64,000 nt of DNA from Sphingomonadales bacterium 39-57-19. GTDB taxonomy: Bacteria > Pseudomonadota > Alphaproteobacteria > Sphingomonadales > Sphingomonadaceae. A program made the translations under genes and the position numbers. A model generated the notes under the pieces. That model saw nothing but the letters and a program-made list of their open reading frames with translations. It ran no database searches and was not told the DNA's origin. Shown one piece after another: positions 47,316-55,411 of this stretch. How positions within the stretch are numbered: the stretch's first letter is position 1; every line of letters begins with the position of its first letter. The stretch spans positions 79,852 through 143,851 of the forward strand of contig NCJG01000003.1 of assembly GCA_002282385.1 (NCBI GenBank). The letters are read 5' to 3'.

Positions 47316-50043
47316 GATAACGCTCCCCGGCCGTGTCGTAGAAATGCGGTGCCACAACGCGCACCCGCGCCATTTGACCACGCGTTGGCGAGGTTGCGAT
47401 AAGCTCCTCGCCGTGCCGCGCAAAGCCGTCGGTCAATTGGCCAAGTGCAATCGACCCGCCGTCCAGTATCCGGAACGCAGCGGCGCTGACATGGCCCTGC
47501 GGCGACGCGCCTTCGCCTGTGATAAGCATCGCGCCTTCGGGAATGTTACCTTCGATTGCTTCAAGTCCGACCAGTTGCCGTCGTCCGGCTTCGGACAAGG
47601 CAGGGCGCGACAGGCCGGACGCGCCGACATAGCCACCGGCCTTGTTGAGCATTTTGTCGAGCGCCAGATCATGCGGGGTCATCCGCCCGTCGACTTCACC
47701 GCCGACGACCAAATGGCCCTTTTCGATGCGCAAGAATTCCATCGCCTCAAGGCCATAAAGTGCGCCGCCCTGCTTGGTGACCTCGGCCTCGCACGCCGCC
47801 CAAACGGGTCCGGCATGGCTTGCCTCGACATAAATTTCAAACGCGCGTTCGCCACTGTAACTGGCGGCGAGGACAATCACCGGAACGCCGGAAATCATGG
47901 CCGGAACCGTCGACATATGGCGCGGTGGTTCTTCGCCAATCAATGCCGCCAGCGCCGCCTTAGCTTGCGGCCCTGCGACCGCAATCCCGGCATAATGTTC
48001 CTGCACATTGACGGCGGAGACGCGCAAATGCGGGCAGAGATATTGGCGGACATAGGAAATATGCGTCGCCATCCGGTCCGCGCCGCCCGTTGAACTGGTC
48101 AACAGATAACGATTCTCGTCCAACCGCCAAACGGTACCGTCGTCGAAAACAAACCCATCCTCGCGCAGCATGAATGTGTATCGGCCACGTCCGACGGCAA
48201 GTTTGCCGACCGTTGTTGCGCAGATGATTTCCAGAAACGCGGCGGCATCTGGCCCAGACACTTCAAACTTCGCGAGTGTTGAAACATCGGTCATGCCGAC
48301 ATTTGAACGCACCGCTTTGGCTTCACGCATCGCCGCTTGCGCCAAAGTTTCGTTGCCCGCCGGATAGGCACGGGGGCGGAACCAATATCCCAGCGGCTGC
48401 CAGATCGGGTTCTTCGCGGCGTGCACATCGTACAGCGCGAGGCGACGAACATGCGCGCCGGCGTCTTTCGCGCCAGCGCCCGCCAACAAGCCCATCGTAA
48501 CAGGCGTATAAGGCGGACGGAATGTGGTCAGCCCCGCCTCGGGAATAGCCACGCCCTGCTTTTCGGCCAACCGCCCAAGCGCCGCCATATTGCTAAGCTT
48601 GCCCTGATCGGTCGCCATTCCGAGTGTGGTGTAACGTTTGAGATGCTCAACCGAGCGATAGCCCTCGGCCCACGCCAGATCGACATCCGACAGCGTCACA
48701 TCGTTCTGAAAATCGATGAAGCTTTTCTTTGGTTTGGAAACCGGGACGACATTGAACACGGGGTCGGGGTTGGCTGCCCCGCCGATCGTCGTCACATTCT
48801 GACGCGATGCCGCAGGGACAAAGGCTTGCGCCGCATCGTTCCAATCCAGCGTGCCGCCTGCCTGCATATGCAGATGCACGACGGGTGTGAAACCACCGGA
48901 AACAGCGATCAGATCAGCATTCCAGCTTTGGGTCAGGCCATTGATACGCGCGGTCACGCTTTTCAGGCAATGGCGCGCGCCATTGGTCGAAAGCGGAACG
49001 GCGTTGTTATAGACGGGAAGCCCGCTATCCGCGCCCGCCGGTGCTGGCCGTGCATCGAGGATAGCAACAACCTCAGCTCCAGCCGCCTTGAGCGCGTAGG
49101 CCGTTTTATACGCGTCATCATTATTGGTCGCGATCACCACGCGTTTGCCCGGGACCACGCCAAAGCGCCGCACATAGGTGCGCACAGCTTGCGACAGCAT
49201 TACGCCGGGGCGGTCATTATGCGCAAAGGCCATCGGGCGTTCAATGCTGCCAGTCGCAAGTATCACTTGGCCCGCCCGCACATGCCAAAGCCGCTGTGCA
49301 ACGCCGTGCAGTGGGATTTGTCCCGGTTCTGCTATGCGCTGCGTCAGCGTGACCAGATCATGCTCCCAATATCCAGACGCGGTGGTGCGTGTGAGGATGC
49401 GTCCGCCGGCGGCGCGGATGCGGGCTTGGGTCGATTCCACCCATGCACCGTCGCGATCTTGGCCGTCGCGGATTAACGAAGCGCAGAGAATATTGTCCTG
49501 TTCGACGAGGATGGCGCGTTTGCCAGCTTCAGCGGCTTCGAGAGCGGCGGAAAGGCCCGCTGGTCCGGCACCGACGACAAGCACATCGCAAAAGGCGGCA
49601 CGTTGGCTAAAATGGTCTGGGTCTGTCTTCGTCGGCGCATTGCCGAGGCCCGCCGCTTTACGAATGAAGTATTCGTAGATCATCCATCGTTTGGCGGAGC
49701 CGAAAAAGGTCTTGTAGTAGAAACCCGCAGACAGGACAGGCGCGGCCAAGCCAAAGACAGAGCCGATATCGAATGACAGGTTCGGCCAGCGGTTCTGGCT
49801 TTTGGCGACCAGCCCTTCATACACAAAAACATCGGTAGCGCGGGTATTGGGTTCAGTGCGTCCGCCATCACCAATGGTGACGAGCGCGTTTGGCTCCTCA
49901 ACGCCAGCCGTCATAATCCCGCGTGGACGGTGATATTTGAAGCTGCGGCCAACAAGGCCAATGCCGTTGCGCAAAAGCGCGGCAGCGAGTGTGTCGCCTT
50001 TTTCCGCTTGATAGGTCTTGCCGTCGAAACTGAAGTTTATCAC
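47308..50043 (-). CDS. soxA: Sarcosine oxidase alpha subunit-like, copy 2
   Basis: This 911-residue protein is a paralogue of the 39,400 gene. Order of domains: ferredoxin-like N-terminus (GRSFKYHRPRGIMTAG), FAD/NAD-binding region from about 150 (FCDVLVVGAGPAGLSAALEA), and a C-terminal GcvT-like folate domain (KFEVSGPDAAAFLEIICATT). It is about 40 residues shorter than copy 1. It could transfer the C1 unit from N-methyl amino acids to THF. It overlaps soxD copy 2 by 4 nt. Confidence 0.9.
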   Translation of the reverse strand: MINFSFDGKTYQAEKGDTLAAALLRNGIGLVGRSFKYHRPRGIMTAGVEEPNALVTIGDGGRTEPNTRATDVFVYEGLVAKSQNRWPNLSFDIGSVFGLAAPVLSAGFYYKTFFGSAKRWMIYEYFIRKAAGLGNAPTKTDPDHFSQRAAFCDVLVVGAGPAGLSAALEAAEAGKRAILVEQDNILCASLIRDGQDRDGAWVESTQARIRAAGGRILTRTTASGYWEHDLVTLTQRIAEPGQIPLHGVAQRLWHVRAGQVILATGSIERPMAFAHNDRPGVMLSQAVRTYVRRFGVVPGKRVVIATNNDDAYKTAYALKAAGAEVVAILDARPAPAGADSGLPVYNNAVPLSTNGARHCLKSVTARINGLTQSWNADLIAVSGGFTPVVHLHMQAGGTLDWNDAAQAFVPAASRQNVTTIGGAANPDPVFNVVPVSKPKKSFIDFQNDVTLSDVDLAWAEGYRSVEHLKRYTTLGMATDQGKLSNMAALGRLAEKQGVAIPEAGLTTFRPPYTPVTMGLLAGAGAKDAGAHVRRLALYDVHAAKNPIWQPLGYWFRPRAYPAGNETLAQAAMREAKAVRSNVGMTDVSTLAKFEVSGPDAAAFLEIICATTVGKLAVGRGRYTFMLREDGFVFDDGTVWRLDENRYLLTSSTGGADRMATHISYVRQYLCPHLRVSAVNVQEHYAGIAVAGPQAKAALAALIGEEPPRHMSTVPAMISGVPVIVLAASYSGERAFEIYVEASHAGPVWAACEAEVTKQGGALYGLEAMEFLRIEKGHLVVGGEVDGRMTPHDLALDKMLNKAGGYVGASGLSRPALSEAGRRQLVGLEAIEGNIPEGAMLITGEGASPQGHVSAAAFRILDGGSIALGQLTDGFARHGEELIATSPTRGQMARVRVVAPHFYDTAGERYRD

Positions 50044-50303
50044 GGCAGAGCCTCCGGACCAACGGCACGGGTGGCGCTGATTTCATTCGTCACACGGTTG
50101 CGTGCGATGACCATCCATGCACGGCAACCATAAGTGTGCCGCCAGATTTCTTCATCAACACCGCGTGGATTGTTGCGTGTGAAGAGCGATTTCATCGCGT
50201 CTTCGGGTGCAGCATCAAGCGACACTACCGCGTCTACGGTGCGTTCGTATATAAACTCCGCCTGATCGCGCGGGCCGCAATGGGGACAGGTGAACTGCAT
50301 CAT
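50040..50303 (-). CDS. soxD: Sarcosine oxidase delta subunit-like, copy 2
   Basis: This is an 87-residue zinc-binding subunit with FTCPHCGPRDQAEF at the start and TYGCRAWM later. It keeps the NPRGVDEEIWRH block of SoxD. It starts at a double ATG directly overlapping the soxB stop (TAATG). The sequence is clearly different from copy 1, so it is not a recent duplicate. Confidence 0.9.
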   Translation of the reverse strand: MMQFTCPHCGPRDQAEFIYERTVDAVVSLDAAPEDAMKSLFTRNNPRGVDEEIWRHTYGCRAWMVIARNRVTNEISATRAVGPEALP

Positions 50304-51559
50304 TAGCGACTGTTCGGCATTGGGCCGCTCCCTGTTTCATCGATTGTCGCGCCGCGTTCGAAACGGTCGAGCGCAAATGGCGCATTCAGGGCATGTGGTT
50401 TGCCGGTCGCGAGTGTGTGCGCATATGTCCAACCCGATGCCGGTGTCGCCTTGAACCCGCCATAGCACCAGCCGCCGTTGAGAAAGAGGTTCTTCACCGG
50501 CGTTTCGCCAATGATCGGCGCGCCGTCAAAGCTCATATCGGTCACGCCAGACCATGTCCGCACCATGCGCAGACGTGATAGCGCCGGGACGAGCGCCAGG
50601 CCCTGTGCCACGGCACGCTCCATGACCATCGGATTGCCGCGTTGGGCATAGCTTGGCCAGTTATCAGGATCCCCGCCAAAGACGATGCCGCCCTTGTCAG
50701 ACTGGCTGATATAGCAATGCAGTGATTGCGACATGATCACGCTGTTTATCATTGGCTTGACGCCTTCGGTCACCATCGCCTGCAATGTTTGCGATTCTAC
50801 GGGCAGTTTAAGGCCCGCCAGCCCTGCGACATGGCCGCTATGGCCCGCAACGCAAATGCCGACGCGACCGGCGTTGATCCGCCCGCGCGTGGTTTCCACG
50901 CCGACCACCGCATCGCCATCGCGCACAAAGCCCGTGACTTCGCATTTCTGGATGATGTCAACGCCAAGGCTGTCTGCGCCGCGTGCATAGCCCCAGGCGA
51001 CGGCATCATGGCGGGCAGTGCCGCCGCGCCGCTGAATTAAGCCACCCTCAATCGGGAAACGTGCATCGCGTGACATGTCGAGCAACGGTTCCAGCTTTTG
51101 CACTTCGTCGCGGGTCATTAAATCTGCATCGATCCCGTCGCACCGCATCGCGTCGCCGCGTTCAGCAAGCTTGGTCATGTCAGCGTCGCTGTGACCCAGA
51201 AACATTGCGCCGCGTGGGGAGAACATGACGTTGTAATTCAACTCGTCGCTTAAATGCTCCCACATTTTCAGGCCGAATTCGAACAGGTCGTGCAATGGCT
51301 TTAGCCGATAGTTTGACCGAACAATCGTCGTGTTACGTCCGGTGTTGCCACCGCCTATCCAGCCCTTTTCTAGAACCGCGATATTTTTCAGGCCGTGGAC
51401 CTTGGCAAGATAATAAGCCGTCGCCAGCCCGTGCCCGCCGCCGCCGATGATGATGATATCATAATGCGATTTAGGCTCCGGATCGCGCCACGCAGGTTGC
51501 CAATGCTTCTGCCCGTTCAAAGCACCGCGCAGCAATCCGAAAGCCGAATATTGGCTCAT
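50303..51559 (-). CDS. soxB: Sarcosine oxidase beta subunit-like, copy 2
   Basis: This 418-residue flavoprotein is a paralogue of the 37,878 gene. The dinucleotide motif DIIIIGGGGHGLATAYYLA and the FMN-anchoring His184 (GGTARHDAVAWGYA) are conserved at identical positions. It may act on sarcosine or on another N-methyl amino acid. The start overlaps the preceding DAO gene by 4 nt (ATGA). Confidence 0.9.
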   Translation of the reverse strand: MSQYSAFGLLRGALNGQKHWQPAWRDPEPKSHYDIIIIGGGGHGLATAYYLAKVHGLKNIAVLEKGWIGGGNTGRNTTIVRSNYRLKPLHDLFEFGLKMWEHLSDELNYNVMFSPRGAMFLGHSDADMTKLAERGDAMRCDGIDADLMTRDEVQKLEPLLDMSRDARFPIEGGLIQRRGGTARHDAVAWGYARGADSLGVDIIQKCEVTGFVRDGDAVVGVETTRGRINAGRVGICVAGHSGHVAGLAGLKLPVESQTLQAMVTEGVKPMINSVIMSQSLHCYISQSDKGGIVFGGDPDNWPSYAQRGNPMVMERAVAQGLALVPALSRLRMVRTWSGVTDMSFDGAPIIGETPVKNLFLNGGWCYGGFKATPASGWTYAHTLATGKPHALNAPFALDRFERGATIDETGSGPMPNSR

Positions 51560-52692
51560 GAAATCGGCATCCACCCGCGCTTTTCGCGCCAATCGGACTC
51601 AAGATTGTCGAACCGCGATAGTTTGAGGATATCGATATCGGCAAACGAGCATTTCCCGTCGATCACCAGATCACGGATCGCGTGACCCGACGCTGGCGAT
51701 AGGCCAAAGCCGACGCTCGACATCGACGCTACGACGACATTGTCCGGGCTGGTGAGGCGGTCGATGATGGGACGGCCATCGGGCGAGTTTTCGATGATGC
51801 CAGCCCAGCTGCGGATGACATTCAGATGCGCGGCCTTAGGCAAAAGTTCTGCCAATCGTTTCGCCAGGTTGCGGGCCAGCGGCGTCGAAGGCCGCGCAGC
51901 CGGGCCGGTTGCGTCCACATCAAGCCATTCATGCGGGCCACCGCCATAAGCGAGGTTCCCGCGCAGCGTTTGGCGGCCATAGATTTTGTGGCCGTCAACG
52001 CCGCCAAGCGGCATCATTGGCGCAGGTTCCGTGATGATCATTTCCGCGCGGGCGGCTGCCAATGGCACGTCGACGCCAAGCTGTGCCATCAATTGCGGGA
52101 TCTGCGGTCCTGCCGCGACCACGACAGCGTCACAACCATAAGTGGCGTTCGCAGTCTTCACGGCCGTCACCTTGCCACCAGCGGTTTCAAAACCGGTTAC
52201 CGGGCTGTGCTGAACGATTTTTCCACCCAGATCCTGCAGAGCCCACGCATAAGCCTGTACGCTGCGCTGTGGGTTTGCGTGGCCACCAAATTTATAATGC
52301 ACACCGCCAAAGCTATTGTCGCCTGCCAACGGCACGGCCTCTTGCACCTGTTTAACGTCCAGCAATTCAACCGGATGATTAAGCCGCGTGTGACGTTCGG
52401 CAATGAAACGATATTGTTCCCACTGCCGCTCGGTCATCGCAATCAGGATGCGGCCTTTTTGGTGCTCGGTCGGATAGCCAAGCAATTCGTCCATTTGCGG
52501 CCAAAGGCGCTGCTCTTCGTCAAACAATGGGCTCGAATAATGCGATGCACCGCCGCCATTACGTCCGGAGGCTTCCCAACCGACGATGAACTTGTCGAGT
52601 ACCGTAACCTTGACCCCCGAACGCGCGAGCCACCAGCCCGCACTCAGGCCGGTAACGCCGCCGCCGACGATGACAACTTCCGAACCGCTCAT
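51556..52692 (-). CDS. DAO-family flavoprotein, beta subunit of an opine-oxidase/HcnC-like amine dehydrogenase
   Basis: This is a 378-residue FAD enzyme. The dinucleotide loop is VVIVGGGVTGLSAGWWLA and the SGRNGGGASH segment is typical of the octopine/nopaline oxidase, HcnC and D-hydroxyproline-dehydrogenase beta subunits. It oxidises a C-N bond of a secondary or tertiary amine. The partner alpha subunit is encoded directly upstream with a 4-nt overlap. The substrate is not known; a dimethylated or monomethylated amino acid is plausible here. Confidence 0.82.
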   Translation of the reverse strand: MSGSEVVIVGGGVTGLSAGWWLARSGVKVTVLDKFIVGWEASGRNGGGASHYSSPLFDEEQRLWPQMDELLGYPTEHQKGRILIAMTERQWEQYRFIAERHTRLNHPVELLDVKQVQEAVPLAGDNSFGGVHYKFGGHANPQRSVQAYAWALQDLGGKIVQHSPVTGFETAGGKVTAVKTANATYGCDAVVVAAGPQIPQLMAQLGVDVPLAAARAEMIITEPAPMMPLGGVDGHKIYGRQTLRGNLAYGGGPHEWLDVDATGPAARPSTPLARNLAKRLAELLPKAAHLNVIRSWAGIIENSPDGRPIIDRLTSPDNVVVASMSSVGFGLSPASGHAIRDLVIDGKCSFADIDILKLSRFDNLESDWREKRGWMPIS

Positions 52693-54152
52693 GTGTACAT
52701 CCCCGTGTAAAGCATCTGGCGATGCTCATCCTGATAAGGCGTGTTAAGATCCTCAACCGGCACCCATTGGGTAGGGATACCGAACCAGACATCCCATGCC
52801 GCCTCCATTTCCGCAGGCTCATCCCATTCCGCAAGGATTTTGAGCGGCAGCGGACGCACCGGCGCACGGTGGCTGGCGAGCGGGATTGAGCCAAATGGCT
52901 TGTCCGCCTCAATCGCCAGCAGCATTGCAACTTGATCGCGGCAACGGCGACCTTGGCACACGCCCATGCCGGCGCGCGTCAGCCGCTTAATCTGGTCCGG
53001 ATTGGCCGGGCCGTCCTCAAGCAAAGTGCCCAGCGAACGGGCGCACATGGGCGCCGGGCGCGATAGATAATTCGGGGGCTGAACGCCGATCAAATCGGCG
53101 CGTGTGACTTCTTCGCACTGGCAAATGATGGTGTCATCGGCACTGATGTCGGATAGCGCACGCATCCAGTCCATACGGTAGGCGATATGGTCGAAACCGC
53201 TATCTGCAAGCCCCGCACAATCGCCCACGGCCGTGACCGAAGGTTCGCCGGCCGGAATGTAACCGCCCCGCGTGGCGTTCAGCGCGCGCGGGCCGTGCAT
53301 CGCATCCACCAGTTCGATGGACGGGATCAGGCCAATAGCGACGCAGATCGTGTCACAGGCGATCACGTCTCCGGTCGATAGCGTTGCGCTTTCAATGCCG
53401 TTTATGCCGCCTGTTGCCGATGTAATGGTTTGTCCGCAGTGGATGGCGATGCCCGCGGCTGCGACCTTGGCGACCAGTTCGGCATTCCCTTGCGGTGCAT
53501 CGCGGACTTCAATCAGGGCAACCACGTCGATACCGCGCGCCTGCGCCAACAATGCGGTTTCGAGCGCGAGATCATGCGATCCCAAGACCAAAATGCGCTG
53601 TCCGGCAAATGCCTCATAACGGGTAAGCAGCATTTGAAGCGCCGCCGCGCCCATGACGCCGGGTTGGTTCCAACCGGGGAAAGACATCGCCAAATCGCGT
53701 GCGCCGGTCGCAAGGACAATTTTATCAAAACCGACCAACCATGATCGTTCGGAATCGGCGAGGCCGACAACTTGCTGCGGCAGGCTGGCAACGCCGGGAC
53801 CATTGCGGTAAACACCCCATGCCGTTGTGCCGAGCAACAATTCGACGCCGGCATCCATTGCGGTTTCAAGCGCGGGCATGCTCATGAAGATAGCCTCAAG
53901 CATGCGTTCTGTATTCTGGGTCGCTGCGGTCATCCGCCCGCCAAAATATAGCGGTATGTCATTGCCCATCAAAGCGCCCGAAACGGGGTTTTCATCAACC
54001 AGCAGCACTTTTGCTCCGGCTGTGGCCGCGTCGATCGCCGCAGCTATGCCGCTTGGCCCCGCACCAACGACAACAATATCATAATGCGTTTCAGGAGCGC
54101 TGCGCGTTCCATTAATCGCGCATATATCGGTTCCAGTAAAATTCAGTTCCAT
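52689..54152 (-). CDS. FAD/[2Fe-2S] alpha subunit, HcnB/opine-oxidase-like
   Basis: This is a 487-residue protein with a pyridine-nucleotide-disulfide-type FAD fold (DIVVVGAGPSGIAAAIDAA) and NAD/second-nucleotide loop (ILVLGSHDLALETALLA). The C-terminal BFD-like iron-sulfur site has Cys344, Cys346 (IICQCEEV), Cys399 and Cys404 (GVCQGRRC). This is the alpha (HcnB/OoxA-like) half of a heteromeric amine dehydrogenase. The small ferredoxin-like gamma subunit seen in HcnA or LhpF systems is not present in this operon. It starts inside the PLP gene stop (TAATG). Confidence 0.85.
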   Translation of the reverse strand: MELNFTGTDICAINGTRSAPETHYDIVVVGAGPSGIAAAIDAATAGAKVLLVDENPVSGALMGNDIPLYFGGRMTAATQNTERMLEAIFMSMPALETAMDAGVELLLGTTAWGVYRNGPGVASLPQQVVGLADSERSWLVGFDKIVLATGARDLAMSFPGWNQPGVMGAAALQMLLTRYEAFAGQRILVLGSHDLALETALLAQARGIDVVALIEVRDAPQGNAELVAKVAAAGIAIHCGQTITSATGGINGIESATLSTGDVIACDTICVAIGLIPSIELVDAMHGPRALNATRGGYIPAGEPSVTAVGDCAGLADSGFDHIAYRMDWMRALSDISADDTIICQCEEVTRADLIGVQPPNYLSRPAPMCARSLGTLLEDGPANPDQIKRLTRAGMGVCQGRRCRDQVAMLLAIEADKPFGSIPLASHRAPVRPLPLKILAEWDEPAEMEAAWDVWFGIPTQWVPVEDLNTPYQDEHRQMLYTGMYT

Positions 54153-55411
54153 TACACCGCCTCCAGCGCTTGGCGCAAATCGCCTATTAAATCGTCAACA
54201 TGTTCCAGCCCGACAGACAGTCGGATCGTGCCATCGGTAATACCGCCTGCCAACCGCTGGGCGGGGGGGACAGCATAATGCGTTGTGCTCGCCGAATGGC
54301 AGATTAAAGTTTCCGAACCGCCCAGACTGACCGCTACCTTAAGCAGCTTTAATTGGTCAAGCATACGGAATGCCTCTGCCTCACCGCCGTGCAGGTGGAA
54401 CGAGAATGTCGAACCGGCTGCCTTGCACTGCCGATCAAAGACCGCGCGCCGACGTGTGCCGGGTTCAAGGAAGCCCAAATAGGTCACACCCGCGACCTTG
54501 GGGTGATCGCGCAGAAATTCGGCAACACCGCGCGCGTTTTGCATCGCACGCTCGGTGCGCACCGCGACCGATTCCAACGAACGCAGGACAAGCCATGACG
54601 TGTAGGGATCAAGGTGATTGCCCCATGTCGTGCGTTGCATGCGCAGATGGTCGATCAATTCCTTGCGACCCGAAATCCCGCCTGCCAGCAGATCACTATG
54701 CCCACCGCAATATTTAGTCAGCGAGGTCATGCATAGGTCGACACCATGTTCAATGGGTCGCTGCGCAAATGGCCCGAGCAAGGTGTTGTCGACCACCACC
54801 AGCGGCCGGTGTCCTTGCTTGGCACCGACTTCGTCCGCAATCCGTACCATCAGATCAAGATCAACCACGGCTGCGGTTGGGTTAGCCGGTGTCTCGGCGA
54901 TGATAAGCTTCAACGGGCCCTTGGCCATCGCTTCATCAGCCGCTTTGCGGACATCGTTTTCGTCCGTGCCATCGGTATAGGCGGCTACATGCGATCCGAA
55001 TTGCGGCATGATGCTGTTGTAGAGCATATCAACGCCGCCATAGATCGGGCGGCCATGCAACACGCTGTCGCCGGGGCGGACATAGGCCAGCGCAATGCTT
55101 GAATGCGCCGCCATGCCGCTGGAATATGCAACCGCTTCCTCTGCGCCATCGATTGCCGCGAGGCGTTTTTCGAGGAAGTCCAAGCCTGGATGCCCCAACC
55201 GCGAATAAATGTGGTTGGTTTCGCCCACCAGCGGTCCCGTGCCGTCAAAATATGCTTCGTGCACGTCCTTGGCATGTTGCGCCGAGGGATAGACAAAGGT
55301 GGATGTCATGAAGATCGGTGGCTTGACTGATCCCATGCCCATTTCCGGGTCATAACCAAATGCGACTGCCAGCGTTTCGGGGCGCAACCCCTTGATGTTA
55401 TCCTTTGCCAT
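54152..55411 (-). CDS. Cys/Met-metabolism PLP enzyme (cystathionine gamma-synthase/lyase family)
   Basis: This 419-residue fold-type I PLP enzyme acts at the beta or gamma carbon of amino acids. Lys233 (SLTKYCGGHSD) is the Schiff-base lysine, Asp208 (VVDNTLLGP) pairs with the PLP nitrogen, and Tyr69/Arg71 (IYSRLGHP) bind phosphate from the neighbouring subunit. The methionine-gamma-lyase Cys position reads YGG, so lyase versus synthase cannot be decided. It begins 14 nt inside the Rieske gene. Its presence between N-demethylation genes is striking. Confidence 0.85.
   Translation of the reverse strand: MAKDNIKGLRPETLAVAFGYDPEMGMGSVKPPIFMTSTFVYPSAQHAKDVHEAYFDGTGPLVGETNHIYSRLGHPGLDFLEKRLAAIDGAEEAVAYSSGMAAHSSIALAYVRPGDSVLHGRPIYGGVDMLYNSIMPQFGSHVAAYTDGTDENDVRKAADEAMAKGPLKLIIAETPANPTAAVVDLDLMVRIADEVGAKQGHRPLVVVDNTLLGPFAQRPIEHGVDLCMTSLTKYCGGHSDLLAGGISGRKELIDHLRMQRTTWGNHLDPYTSWLVLRSLESVAVRTERAMQNARGVAEFLRDHPKVAGVTYLGFLEPGTRRRAVFDRQCKAAGSTFSFHLHGGEAEAFRMLDQLKLLKVAVSLGGSETLICHSASTTHYAVPPAQRLAGGITDGTIRLSVGLEHVDDLIGDLRQALEAV

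Noticed and set aside
48337..49476. A 379-codon plus-strand frame
   Set aside because: It lies wholly antisense to soxA copy 2, lacks a ribosome site and recognisable domains, and is arginine/histidine-rich like a shadow of a GC-rich gene.
51826..52710. A 294-codon plus-strand frame
   Set aside because: It is antisense to the DAO flavoprotein gene, whose motifs are clear; the frame has no family features.
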